From assembly GCA_947502885.1 (NCBI GenBank), contig CANNBP010000008.1, positions 1 to 64,000 on the forward strand: DNA of 64,000 nucleotides, in the 5' to 3' direction. A program made the position numbers and the translations under genes. The notes below the pieces were generated by a model. That model ran no database searches, was not told where the DNA came from, and saw nothing but the letters and a program-made list of their open reading frames with translations. This document shows positions 18,503-28,119 of the stretch, in pieces. Position 1 is the stretch's first letter. Every line of letters starts with the position of its first letter. This DNA comes from an uncultured Aquimarina sp. Its GTDB lineage: Bacteria; Bacteroidota; Bacteroidia; Flavobacteriales; Flavobacteriaceae.

Positions 18503-21500
18503 ATGGATTCGCACAGATTATCCCATTCGGGAGCGAGGCTTTTTAGTCTGCTCAAAAAAGTATGTATTGTATTTGCTTTATGTATAACTACAATAACATA
18601 TGCACAACAAGAAAAAAGCCCTTTTACTATTAGTTCAGAAAGTGATTTTTCAAAAACTCTGCTTTCTGTCGCTAAAGGCGTAAATTCTGACTTCAAAATA
18701 CAGGTATCAGATAATGAGTCGTTTAACCTTAGGGTGAATGTGAGAAACGGTAATCTTGACAACTATCGAGTTATAGGAAGTATACCAAATACTAGTTTTA
18801 AGAAATTAGAACCTGGTTTTAGTATTTCTAAAGAAAATGGTAAAGTGTCTGGACACATTCTCTTTAGAGAACAGAAAAGAGCATTTAAGATTTGGACTAA
18901 TGATCAAGGGCAGGTAATGTCTAAAGAAAAAGATATTAGCGAGCTTATGTGTATCGATCTTCCTGAATATGATGGAGAAGATGTGCAAAAAAGAGATACT
19001 TCAAATGATACTTTTTCCAAAGCACAACCACAATATGAAAGTTTACCAGGTGCTACTCATGTAATATATCTTGATTTTGATGGAGAACTTGTTCAAAATA
19101 CAAGTTGGGCCAATGGAGGAAACATTAATGCGCAAGCTTCTTCATTTAGTGACCAAGCAATTTTAGGAATTTGGAGAAATATGGCAGAAGATTTTGCGCC
19201 CTATAAAGTAAACGTTACTACTAAAAGAAGTGCGTATGATGCTGCTTCTGTAAACCAAAGGATCATGTGTATTTTTACACCTACTAAAACAGCATCTCCT
19301 AATGCCGGTGGAGTAGCGTATCTTAATAGTTTTAATGACAATAGTAATGAGCCAACATGGGTGTTTAATACGGGAGAACGTACTGCTGGAGAAACAGGAT
19401 CTCATGAAGTTGGACATACCCTTGGACTACGACATGATGGAAAAACTGGAGGAACTACGTATTATGCAGGGCATAATGGTTGGGCTCCTATAATGGGAGT
19501 GAGTTATGCAGGTGTTAATGAAGAAGTAGGTCACTGGAGTAAAGGAGAATATAGTGGTGCTAATAATACCGAAGATGATTTGGCTATTATAGGAAATACC
19601 AGAAATGGATTTGGTTATAGAACAGATGATCATGGTAATGGTACAAACAATGCCACTGCATTAGTGTCAGATGCTAATGGTAATGTAGCTGCTTCAAGTA
19701 ATGGAGGGCTTATAGAAAAGAGAGCTGATAAAGATGTGTTTTCGTTTACTACATCAGGAGGAAGCGTTGAGTTTTCTTTTGATCCTTATGCGTATTACCC
19801 TAGTTTAAATATTAAAGCTAGGTTATTAAATAGCAATGGTCAAGAAGTTGCTTCTTCTGATCCATCAGGTTTAAAAGCGGCAATTACTACAACAGTACAA
19901 AGTGGTACATATTATATAGAAATTGATGGTGTTGGAGAAGGTGCAAACCCAAGTGTAGGTTATAGTGATTATTCTTCTTTAGGTAATTTTACAATCTCGG
20001 GTAAATACCCTAAAGGTGGAACTAGTGATACTCAAGCTCCAACTAATCCTACAGGGTTGTCGTCATCTAATGTGCAGAAAACCTCAGTATCGCTTTCGTG
20101 GACAGCTTCTACCGATAATGTGGGCGTAACAGGATATGATGTATATCAAGGTAATGCAGTAGTCGCAACCGCTACAAGTACTAGTTATACTGTTACTGGG
20201 TTAACAGCAAATACTGCTTATTCTTTTAGAGTAAAGGCAAAAGATGCTGCAGGAAACGAATCTGGATTTAGTAATACAGTTTCTGTAACAACATCCAATG
20301 ATACAACCGATCCAACATATTGTGCCTCAAATGGAAAAAGCATTGCAGATGAATATATTGGTAATGTGTCACTAGGTTCTATAAATAATACGACCACTGG
20401 TTCTAATGGAGGATATGGAGATTATACCTCTCAATCAACTTCGTTATCTAAGGGAGTCGCTAGTACAATAACTATTACTCCAAAATGGGCTGGTACGGTT
20501 TATAGTGAGGGGTATAGTGTGTGGATAGATTATAATAATGATGGAGACTTTGCTGATAGTGGAGAACAAGTTTGGACAAAATCAGCATCAAAAGACACCT
20601 CAGTAAGTGGTAGTTTTACTGTTCCTAATAACGCTTCTAATGGTAATAGAAGAATGAGGGTGTCTATGAAATATAATGGAGTGCCGACTCCATGTGAATC
20701 ATTTAATTATGGAGAAGTTGAAGACTATACAGTGAGTATTGGAGGAGTAGTAAACCCAGATCCAACATGTACAGATGGAATTCAGAATGGGGATGAAACT
20801 GGTATAGATTGTGGAGGATCTTGTGCTCCTTGCGATACAAATGATGGTACGGTAGTTTATGTTGATATGACTGATCAAACAGCAAGTTCTTCTAATGCAT
20901 GGAGTTTCTTTAGGATAGAAGCAGGTGATAACAAGGATTACGGCGCTTGGTTTAGCGGAAATACAGTGCGTTTGGTGACCTATAGTAAAGATGTTGTTTG
21001 TGAAGGTACTTCAAGTAATGTTTCCTTTTTAGGAGATGGAGTACAAGTTGGGGCTTCTAGTAATTTTGTTGCTAATTCTCATAGTTATATTGTGAGTTCA
21101 TCTTCATATACAGATTGGAGAGGAAAATCGGGTTATATAGGGTTTACATTTAAGATTGGTGGAGCAACACATTATGGATGGTTCTATGCTACAGTTGCAG
21201 CAGATGGATTATCATATACCATAAAAGATTATGCATATAATACTACAGCGGGACAAAGCTTGGTAACAAAGAGACCAGCAGCATCTAAAGTAGTAGGAGA
21301 TATAGGTGAGTTAAGTATATTTCCTAATCCGTTTAGAAACTATTTTACCATAGATGTTTCTGGGTTTAAAAGTCAAGAGTTGACTGTGAAAGTATATAGT
21401 GTTTTAGGAAAAGAAGTGCTTTCAAAGAAATTTACTAAAAACCCTGGTAGTATAACTTTTGGAAAAGAAGCTAAGTTTTCTGCAGGAGCTTATTTCGTAG

Positions 21501-21550
21501 AAGTACGTACAGCAAGAGAATCTAAAACGCTACAATTGATAAAACAGTAG
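18503..21550 (+). CDS. T9SS-exported metzincin metalloprotease with FN3 and GEVED modules
   Basis: 1015 residues, paralogue of the preceding protease through the N-terminal half. Signal peptide ending ITYAQ; propeptide; catalytic domain with HEVGHTLGLRH (His301, Glu302, His305, His311) and Met-turn WAPIMGVSY; PPC domain ~405-500; one FN3 module ~509-600; a GEVED domain ~605-750 (WIDYNNDGDFADSGEQVW ... YGEVEDYTV); a Cys-rich linker with CTDGIQNGDETGIDCGG; an unrecognised beta-rich domain ~785-930; T9SS sorting domain from ~935 (IFPNPFRNYFTIDVSGF). Secreted endopeptidase, substrate unknown. It shares upstream repeats with its paralogue, so the two are probably co-regulated, and has its own terminator. 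Confidence 0.9.
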   Translation: MDSHRLSHSGARLFSLLKKVCIVFALCITTITYAQQEKSPFTISSESDFSKTLLSVAKGVNSDFKIQVSDNESFNLRVNVRNGNLDNYRVIGSIPNTSFKKLEPGFSISKENGKVSGHILFREQKRAFKIWTNDQGQVMSKEKDISELMCIDLPEYDGEDVQKRDTSNDTFSKAQPQYESLPGATHVIYLDFDGELVQNTSWANGGNINAQASSFSDQAILGIWRNMAEDFAPYKVNVTTKRSAYDAASVNQRIMCIFTPTKTASPNAGGVAYLNSFNDNSNEPTWVFNTGERTAGETGSHEVGHTLGLRHDGKTGGTTYYAGHNGWAPIMGVSYAGVNEEVGHWSKGEYSGANNTEDDLAIIGNTRNGFGYRTDDHGNGTNNATALVSDANGNVAASSNGGLIEKRADKDVFSFTTSGGSVEFSFDPYAYYPSLNIKARLLNSNGQEVASSDPSGLKAAITTTVQSGTYYIEIDGVGEGANPSVGYSDYSSLGNFTISGKYPKGGTSDTQAPTNPTGLSSSNVQKTSVSLSWTASTDNVGVTGYDVYQGNAVVATATSTSYTVTGLTANTAYSFRVKAKDAAGNESGFSNTVSVTTSNDTTDPTYCASNGKSIADEYIGNVSLGSINNTTTGSNGGYGDYTSQSTSLSKGVASTITITPKWAGTVYSEGYSVWIDYNNDGDFADSGEQVWTKSASKDTSVSGSFTVPNNASNGNRRMRVSMKYNGVPTPCESFNYGEVEDYTVSIGGVVNPDPTCTDGIQNGDETGIDCGGSCAPCDTNDGTVVYVDMTDQTASSSNAWSFFRIEAGDNKDYGAWFSGNTVRLVTYSKDVVCEGTSSNVSFLGDGVQVGASSNFVANSHSYIVSSSSYTDWRGKSGYIGFTFKIGGATHYGWFYATVAADGLSYTIKDYAYNTTAGQSLVTKRPAASKVVGDIGELSIFPNPFRNYFTIDVSGFKSQELTVKVYSVLGKEVLSKKFTKNPGSITFGKEAKFSAGAYFVEVRTARESKTLQLIKQ

Positions 21551-21585
21551 TAAAAAAGAGATCTTTTGTGAGATAAATTATAATG

Positions 21586-21620
21586 ATAAAAGACTGCCTT
21601 GTTATTAGGCAGTCTTTTAT
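21586..21620 (+). terminator. Rho-independent terminator after second protease gene
   Basis: Perfect 14-bp stem ATAAAAGACTGCCT / AGGCAGTCTTTTAT with a 7-nt loop; the T-run lies in the 3' arm, so the A:U part of the stem and the U tract overlap. Confidence 0.75.
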
Positions 21621-21790
21621 ACATATCATATGCTTACTTGTTTAATCGATTAAGCATTTTATAGTTTAACCAAATAAATTATTTGCCAATGAATTGAACT
21701 TTTTCTGAGTTCCTATATAAGTGAAAACAAAAACTTATTACGGTCAGAACTCTTAATAATTTGCAAACACAAACACAAACTCAACTTATT

Positions 21791-24700
21791 ATGAAAACAC
21801 GATTATTAGCATTCGTGAGCATTTTAGTCCTTAATTTAGGATATGCTCAAACGAATCCGTGGACACAAGGATCCACAAAAAACCAAAAGCTTACAACAAC
21901 TGCTTCCAAAGTAAGCACGCAAGATCAGATCATTTACAAGTTGGACATTGCGACACTTAAAAACGCGTTGACAAAATCTCCACATAGAGCAAAATCATCA
22001 AGTAATGAAGGTGTTTTACTTACATTTCCTAATCGAAAAGGTGAACTTGAAAAATTTAGAGTATCAGAAACCTCAGTGTTACATCCAGCTTTGGCTAAAA
22101 AATACCCATCTATTAAATCTTATATAGGGGTAAATATTATAAACTCATCTTCAGTAATCAGGTTTAGTCTTTCAAACACCAATGGGTTTCATGGAATGAT
22201 AATGCGAGCGAATGGTCCTTCTGAATTTATCGACCCATATACAGAAAATAGAGTTAATTATGTAGTTTATACAAAGGGAGATATGACCCAAGATGAAGAG
22301 TTTACATGTGAACTTAGAAAAATGGGAGTAGAAAAAAAACCTGAAAACAGGAATTTCCAGCAGAGAAATGCAAATGACGGTATGCTAAGAACCTATCGTT
22401 TAGCATTTGCTTGTACAGGAGAGTATGCTCAGTTTCATATTAATGATCAGGGTGTGTCATCTAGTGCTACCGATGCGGTGAAAAAGGCTGCTGTTTTAGC
22501 TGCAATGAATACGACCATGACCAGAGTAAATGGGATCTATGAAACTGATCTGGGAGTAACTATGCAAATTGTGGCTAATAACGATAAGGTGATTTATCTT
22601 AACGGAAATACAGATCCTTATGGATCGCAACCTATTGATCAGAATCAAGCTACTTGTGATCAGCAAATAGGAAACGGAAACTATGATATAGGGCATGTTG
22701 TTGGTACTGGTGACGGTGGTGTTGCTGGATTAGGAGTCGTTTGTGGTAGTAGAAAAGCAGAAGGATTTACTGGGCGTAATACTCCTAAAGGAGATCCTTT
22801 TGATGTAGATTATGTAGCGCATGAGATTGGACATCAATTTGGTGCAAACCATACGCAAAATAACTCTTGTCAAAGAAATAGTAGTACGGCAATGGAGCCT
22901 GGTAGTGCCTCGACTATTATGGGGTATGCAGGTATCTGTAGTCCAAATGTTCAAAATAATAGTGACGATCATTTTCATGCCATTAGTATACAAGAAATGT
23001 GGGCTCATGTAACTGGAAGCGGTTCTTGTGCACAAAATACTACAACTGGTAATACTGCTCCAACAGCAAATGCTGGAAGCAATTTTACAATACCTAAATC
23101 AACGCCTTTTGTTCTAAAAGGTGCTGGAACAGATGTTGATACGGCCGATCAATTAACCTATAACTGGGAACAAATGGATGCCGAAGTGGCAACAATGCCA
23201 CCTGTGGCAACTTCAACTTCGGGCCCAGCTTTTCGTTCGATCCCGTCAAAAACATCACCAGATCGATATATGCCTGATTTAGCAACAGTAATTGCAGGAA
23301 ATACTGCATCAGAATGGGAGGTAGTTCCTTCTGTAGCTAGAACTATGGACTTTAGGCTTACAGTAAGAGATAATCATGCAGGTGGTGGTAACACGGCATC
23401 AGATGATACAAAAATTACAGTAAGTGGTAATGCAGGTCCTTTTGTGGTAAATGCGCCTAATACCAATGTAAATTGGACAGCAGGATCTACGCAAACCGTT
23501 ACATGGAGTGTGGCAGGTACAACTGGGAATGGTGTAAATGCTGCTAATGTTGATATCCTGTTGTCTACCGATGGTGGAAATACATATGCCGTAACCATTG
23601 CATCTGCTGTTACAAATGATGGTTCTCATAGTATTACAGTGCCTAATAATGCAGGAACTCAAAATAGAATTATGGTTAGAGGAACTAATCATATTTTCTA
23701 TGACATTTCTAATGCAAACTTTACAATTACTGGAGGTACAGTGGATAACCAAGCTCCAACAACACCTACTGGATTAACAACTTCGAATGTTACTCAAACA
23801 ACAATAGATCTTTCCTGGACAGCTTCTACCGACAATGTAGGAGTAACAGGTTATGATGTGTATCAAGGCAATACTGTAGTGGCAACAGTTACAGGCACAA
23901 CCCGTCAAATTACTGGGTTAACTGCAAATACGGCTTATTCTTTTAGAGTTAAGGCAAAGGATGCTGCGGGAAATGAATCTGGATTTAGTAATACTGCTAC
24001 TGCAACTACATTGCAGGATTCTGGTGATACTCAAGCGCCAAGTACCCCAGCTAATTTAGCATCTTCTAATATTACTCAAACTACTGTGGATCTTTCTTGG
24101 ACAGCTTCTACCGACAACGTAGGAGTAACAGGTTATGATGTGTATCAAGGCAATACGGTCGTAGCAACAGTTACAGGAACAACCCGCCAAGTTCCAGGGT
24201 TAACTGCAAATACTGCTTATTCTTTTAGAGTAAAGGCAAAAGATGCTGCAGGAAATGAATCTGGATTTAGTAATACGGTTTCTGTAACTACCTTAACCGA
24301 TACTACAGATCCGACTTATTGTGCATCTAACGGAAGAAGTGTTACAGATGAATATATTAGTAATGTGTCATTAGGTACTATAAATAATACAACAACGGGT
24401 TCTAGTGGTGGATATGGAGATTATACATCTATATCAACCTCTTTATCAAAAGGAGTGTCAAATACAATAACTATTACTCCAACCTGGACCGGTTCAGCGT
24501 TTAATGAAGCATACAGTGTATGGATAGATTATAACCGAGATGGAGACTTTGAGGATAGTGGAGAACAAGTTTGGAGTAAAGCGGCTTCACAAGATACGCC
24601 TGTGAGCGGAAGCTTTACAGTACCTAATACTGCTACAAACGGAAATACACGTATGCGTGTATCCATGAAGTATAACGGGATACCAACATCTTGCGAATCC

Positions 24701-25567
24701 TTTAGTTATGGAGAAGTAGAGGATTATGCCGTAGCCATTACTGGTGGAGGTACAACCCCTACTTGTACTGATGGTATACAAAACGGAGATGAAACGGGAA
24801 TTGATTGTGGAGGATCTTCTTGTGCGCCATGTCAAGTAACAGTTACGTATTGTACTGCTACAGGTAATGAAGGACCAGAAGGAGTTTCAAATGTTACGTT
24901 TGCAGGAATTAATAATACGTCAACAAGAAGTGCAAATGGATATGAAGATCATACTTCTTCTACTGCCAATGTAAGTACCGGTACAAGCCATAATCTTAAA
25001 GTAACTATAATTGGGTATCAAGGAGGATCAGCTGATGAGATATATGCTTGGATTGATTGGAATCAAGATGGAGATTTTGCAGATGCTAATGAGAATTATA
25101 CAGTTACAAAAACTTCGAACCTTGTAGGTGAATTATCTATTACTGTTCCACAAACTGCTACGGTAGGATCTACAAGAATGCGAGTACTTGTGTCTTATTA
25201 TAATAACGAAAATAATCCTTGTGATACAGGTACAAATGATGTTCGTTATGGAGAATACGAAGACTATACTGTAGCTGTTGCGGCAGGGAAGTCTAAAAAC
25301 CTTAATCAAAAAGGTTTATTTTCTATAGGAACTAATCCGGTGCAGCATAATGGAAGATTAAATGTAAACTTCAGTACTTCTGAAACAGGGTTAGCAAAGT
25401 ATGAAATCTATACTTCAACCGGAAGAAGAGTAGCTCAATATAACGAGAAGAAAGATATAGAAAGAGCTGCGTTTTTAGGGCTAGATGGAAAATTAAAAAC
25501 AGGATTGTATGTTTTAAAAGTAAGTCTTAACGGAAACAGTGAGGCTAAAACTTTTATAGTAGAATAA
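21791..25567 (+). CDS. T9SS-exported reprolysin-like metalloprotease with FN3 and GEVED modules
   Basis: 1258 residues from the ATG at 21791 (MKTRLLAF..., signal peptide ending NLGYAQ); the frame is open 30 bp further to a TTG but only adds a QT repeat. Propeptide to ~190; reprolysin-like catalytic domain ~195-415 with VAHEIGHQFGANH (His344, Glu345, His348, His354) and Met-turn STIMGYAGIC; a beta-sandwich linker ~420-640; FN3 modules ~652-743 and 746-838; GEVED ~840-985; a CTDGIQNGDETGIDCGG segment; a second GEVED ~1018-1160; T9SS sorting domain to the end. The catalytic domain differs from that of the two upstream proteases, while the C-terminal modules are shared, showing domain shuffling. 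Terminator follows. Confidence 0.9.
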   Translation: MKTRLLAFVSILVLNLGYAQTNPWTQGSTKNQKLTTTASKVSTQDQIIYKLDIATLKNALTKSPHRAKSSSNEGVLLTFPNRKGELEKFRVSETSVLHPALAKKYPSIKSYIGVNIINSSSVIRFSLSNTNGFHGMIMRANGPSEFIDPYTENRVNYVVYTKGDMTQDEEFTCELRKMGVEKKPENRNFQQRNANDGMLRTYRLAFACTGEYAQFHINDQGVSSSATDAVKKAAVLAAMNTTMTRVNGIYETDLGVTMQIVANNDKVIYLNGNTDPYGSQPIDQNQATCDQQIGNGNYDIGHVVGTGDGGVAGLGVVCGSRKAEGFTGRNTPKGDPFDVDYVAHEIGHQFGANHTQNNSCQRNSSTAMEPGSASTIMGYAGICSPNVQNNSDDHFHAISIQEMWAHVTGSGSCAQNTTTGNTAPTANAGSNFTIPKSTPFVLKGAGTDVDTADQLTYNWEQMDAEVATMPPVATSTSGPAFRSIPSKTSPDRYMPDLATVIAGNTASEWEVVPSVARTMDFRLTVRDNHAGGGNTASDDTKITVSGNAGPFVVNAPNTNVNWTAGSTQTVTWSVAGTTGNGVNAANVDILLSTDGGNTYAVTIASAVTNDGSHSITVPNNAGTQNRIMVRGTNHIFYDISNANFTITGGTVDNQAPTTPTGLTTSNVTQTTIDLSWTASTDNVGVTGYDVYQGNTVVATVTGTTRQITGLTANTAYSFRVKAKDAAGNESGFSNTATATTLQDSGDTQAPSTPANLASSNITQTTVDLSWTASTDNVGVTGYDVYQGNTVVATVTGTTRQVPGLTANTAYSFRVKAKDAAGNESGFSNTVSVTTLTDTTDPTYCASNGRSVTDEYISNVSLGTINNTTTGSSGGYGDYTSISTSLSKGVSNTITITPTWTGSAFNEAYSVWIDYNRDGDFEDSGEQVWSKAASQDTPVSGSFTVPNTATNGNTRMRVSMKYNGIPTSCESFSYGEVEDYAVAITGGGTTPTCTDGIQNGDETGIDCGGSSCAPCQVTVTYCTATGNEGPEGVSNVTFAGINNTSTRSANGYEDHTSSTANVSTGTSHNLKVTIIGYQGGSADEIYAWIDWNQDGDFADANENYTVTKTSNLVGELSITVPQTATVGSTRMRVLVSYYNNENNPCDTGTNDVRYGEYEDYTVAVAAGKSKNLNQKGLFSIGTNPVQHNGRLNVNFSTSETGLAKYEIYTSTGRRVAQYNEKKDIERAAFLGLDGKLKTGLYVLKVSLNGNSEAKTFIVE

Positions 25568-25587
25568 CGTTTTGTGATAACAGGAAT

Positions 25588-25617
25588 AAAGGCCGCTCTT
25601 TTGGGTGGCCTTTTTTT
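25588..25617 (+). terminator. Rho-independent terminator after third protease gene
   Basis: Stem AAAGGCC / GGCCTTT (25588-25594 with 25607-25613) with a GC-rich inner part, followed by T7. It lies between the protease gene and the convergent mod operon and may act in both directions. Confidence 0.8.
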
Positions 25618-25643
25618 ATTCTATTTTTCAAAAGATAAGAAGC

Positions 25644-26531
25644 TTATAATGAAGTTGCAATGGTTTTAAGAACAGGTTCGAAAGAGTTAGAGGTTATTTG
25701 AACTTTTGTCCCTATTTTCAATATTGAACATTCTTTTTGATCCATATTCATGTGTATCAAATTTGTGCCTGTTAAAAGAGTGATCATACATTTAGAATCT
25801 TCTTTTTGTTCCATTCTAATGATTTCGCCAGTAAATTGTATATTTTCATTTAAACTATTGTTGGCGAGCAATTCTATTGGCTTTCCTTGTTTTATAATCT
25901 TCCCTTTTTCTATTATAAAAACATGATTTGACATTTTAATTACTTCGCCAATTTCATGACTTATAAGTATGGTTGTAATATTGTAAGTTTGATGTATTTT
26001 TAGGATATAATTTTGCAGTTTTGACCTCATATCTTGGTCCAATGCCGATAGAGGTTCGTCAAGCATTAGGATCTCTGGCTTTCTTACCATTGCCCTAGCC
26101 AATGCTACCCGTTGTTTTTGTCCTCCAGATAATTTGTCAGGTTTGCTATTTTGTAATTGCTCTAATTCTGTAATTTGGATAAGTTCATGTACAATAGCAT
26201 TGTCTTGTCCTTTTTCTAATGCAAATAAAAGGTTTTCTTTTACTGTCATATTCGGAAACAATGCGTACTCTTGAAACATAAAACCAATTTTTCTTTGTTG
26301 AGGTTTTAAACAGATTTTCTTATCTGTGTCTAGCCAAATTTTATGATCAACTTTTATATAACCTTTATCGGCTTCGAGTAGTCCCGAAATCATCTTGAGA
26401 ATAGAAGTTTTTCCTGCTCCCGAATTTCCGTAGAGAGTGATAAAGTTACCTTGGTCTATCGTGATATCTATATCAAGAAGCATTTTTCCGTTTACTGCAT
26501 CTAAGCTTTTTTGTAAGGTTATCTGTATCAT
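25644..26531 (-). CDS. modC: Molybdate ABC transporter ATP-binding protein ModC
   Basis: 295 residues. Walker A GNSGAGKT (residues 35-42), Q-loop GFMFQEYALF, signature LSGGQKQR, Walker B ILMLDEPLSALD and switch His in TTILISHEIGE are all intact; a short C-terminal region (~200-295) fits a TOBE/Mop-like ligand-binding module, as in ModC. It powers import of molybdate with ModB. I take the ATG at 26531 (MIQITLQ) because it forms an ATGA overlap with the modB stop codon; an ATG two codons earlier (26537) is possible. Last gene of a modABC operon. Confidence 0.9.
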   Translation of the reverse strand: MIQITLQKSLDAVNGKMLLDIDITIDQGNFITLYGNSGAGKTSILKMISGLLEADKGYIKVDHKIWLDTDKKICLKPQQRKIGFMFQEYALFPNMTVKENLLFALEKGQDNAIVHELIQITELEQLQNSKPDKLSGGQKQRVALARAMVRKPEILMLDEPLSALDQDMRSKLQNYILKIHQTYNITTILISHEIGEVIKMSNHVFIIEKGKIIKQGKPIELLANNSLNENIQFTGEIIRMEQKEDSKCMITLLTGTNLIHMNMDQKECSILKIGTKVQITSNSFEPVLKTIATSL

Positions 26532-27199
26532 CCCCAAAATCTTTTTAAGTATTTTCCATTAATTAAATATACGAGTAATAAAATGCTAAACGTGATCAGA
26601 AATAAGATAATAGAATAACTATTAGCAGCACTGTAATTAAGTGCTTCAACCTCATCATAAATGGCAATTGATGCGACTTTGGTATTTCCTGGGATATTAC
26701 CTCCAATCATCAAAACAACGCCAAACTCTCCTATAGTATGTGCAAAAGCCAAGACAATTCCTGTAAGCAATGAGGGTTTAATATTGGGTAGTAAAATTTT
26801 GAAAAGTGTAGTGGTCTTTGATTTCCCAAGGACGTACGAGGCCTCAATCATTGTAGAAGAAAGACTGCTAAACCCTGCTTGAATAGGGTGAACCATAAAA
26901 GGCAAACTATATATAATCGATGCAATAACCAATCCTTGAAACGAGAAAATCAATTGGAGACCAAAGGTGTTATTTAGCCAATTACCCAATGCACTTTCTG
27001 GACTAAAAGCGATAAGAAGGTAAAACCCAATAACGGTGGGTGGCAGAACAATTGGCATACTTATCAAAGTTTCTAATATAGGCTTTACTTTTGCTTTTGT
27101 GTATGCCAACCAATACGCAAGAGGGATCGAAATTACAAGAAGTAAGAGCGTAGTTGCTAATGCTAATTTAAATGTAAGTAGTAAAGGTTGCCAATCCAT
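26528..27199 (-). CDS. modB: Molybdate ABC transporter permease ModB
   Basis: 223 residues with five to six transmembrane segments and the binding-protein-dependent permease EAA region (EASYVLGKSKTTTLFKILLPNIKPSLLTG), which docks on ModC. The MPIVLPPTVIGFYLL and FAHTIGEFGVVLMIGGNIPG segments are characteristic of ModB. Inner-membrane channel for molybdate (possibly tungstate). It lies 67 bp after modA and overlaps modC by 4 bp. Confidence 0.93.
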   Translation of the reverse strand: MDWQPLLLTFKLALATTLLLLVISIPLAYWLAYTKAKVKPILETLISMPIVLPPTVIGFYLLIAFSPESALGNWLNNTFGLQLIFSFQGLVIASIIYSLPFMVHPIQAGFSSLSSTMIEASYVLGKSKTTTLFKILLPNIKPSLLTGIVLAFAHTIGEFGVVLMIGGNIPGNTKVASIAIYDEVEALNYSAANSYSIILFLITFSILLLVYLINGKYLKRFWG

Positions 27200-27266
27200 T
27201 TTTTGTGAGTTGTTTTTTAATAATCATAGTTACTTATAAAAGCCATTTTGATTAGTGTTAAATTGG

Positions 27267-28034
27267 TTATGGTGTTGTATACCCTAAGTTTATAAGAATT
27301 TCTTTCGCATTTTTTGAGAATAAAAACTTGTAAAACTTTTTTGCACTATTATGATTGCCATTCAGGCGTTTTATCATTACTACTCCTTGCTCTATGACCG
27401 AGTAAGATGTTGTGTCTATATCTTTCCAAGCCCCTTTTTTTACCATTGTTGAGGATAAAACTACGGATTTTGATGTAAACCCTATTTTTGCTGATTTTGA
27501 GGCGATAAATTGATTGGTTTGGGATATGCTTTCTCCATAAACCAATTTATCTTTAACATCTTCATAGATGCCTTTCTTTTTTAACACGTCTAATGCAGCT
27601 AACCCATAAGGAGCGGTTTTCGGATTGGCAATTGCAATGTGATCAATATCTGAATGGGTTAATATTTCTATTGAAGGTGAGATTTCTGGATGCATTGTCC
27701 ATAGTACTAGTTTGCCATATGCGTATATCTTAGGTTTTTCTATGGTATGTCCTGTATGATATAATTTTGAAGGGTAATTCATGTCTGCGGAAACGAATAT
27801 GTCGAATGGAGCTCCTTCTGAAATTTGAGCCGTTAATTTACCTGATGAACTTATAATAAGATCACATTTGATTCCAGTTTGTTCTGTAAACTTTTTTGCT
27901 AGTTGTTTAATGGCAAATTGCATATTAGATGCAGTGGCTATAGTAAGTTTGTTATTTTGTTTTTGTTGGCATGAGGTCATAAGTATAAAAACAAAAAGAA
28001 GTAAACCCAATGTTTTTTTTTTGTGTTCAATCAT
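27267..28034 (-). CDS. modA: Molybdate-binding lipoprotein ModA
   Basis: 255 residues with a lipoprotein signal and lipobox MTSC (Cys22), then a periplasmic binding protein of the ModA type: TIATASNMQFAIKQLAKKFTEQTGIKCDLIISSSGKLTAQISEGAPFDIFVSADMNYP, with the SSGK and S-A-D ligand-binding loops, and later IANPKTAPYGLAALDVL and GFTSKS. It captures molybdate for ModBC; as a lipoprotein it is anchored in the membrane. First gene of the operon; an 18-bp near-palindrome lies just upstream. Confidence 0.93.
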   Translation of the reverse strand: MIEHKKKTLGLLLFVFILMTSCQQKQNNKLTIATASNMQFAIKQLAKKFTEQTGIKCDLIISSSGKLTAQISEGAPFDIFVSADMNYPSKLYHTGHTIEKPKIYAYGKLVLWTMHPEISPSIEILTHSDIDHIAIANPKTAPYGLAALDVLKKKGIYEDVKDKLVYGESISQTNQFIASKSAKIGFTSKSVVLSSTMVKKGAWKDIDTTSYSVIEQGVVMIKRLNGNHNSAKKFYKFLFSKNAKEILINLGYTTP

Positions 28035-28071
28035 AATTTTTGAGTTTCTTGCGCCATTATAAGGGTTAAGA

Positions 28072-28089
28072 TATGTATTATACTACATA
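28072..28089. promoter_or_regulatory. 18-bp near-palindrome upstream of modA
   Basis: TATGTATTATACTACATA is palindromic at 16 of 18 positions and lies 38-55 bp before the modA start codon. It could be an operator of the mod operon; it does not match the known ModE box of enterobacteria. Confidence 0.35.
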
Positions 28090-28119
28090 CATGAGTTGTT
28101 TATTTATTACTTTATAGGT

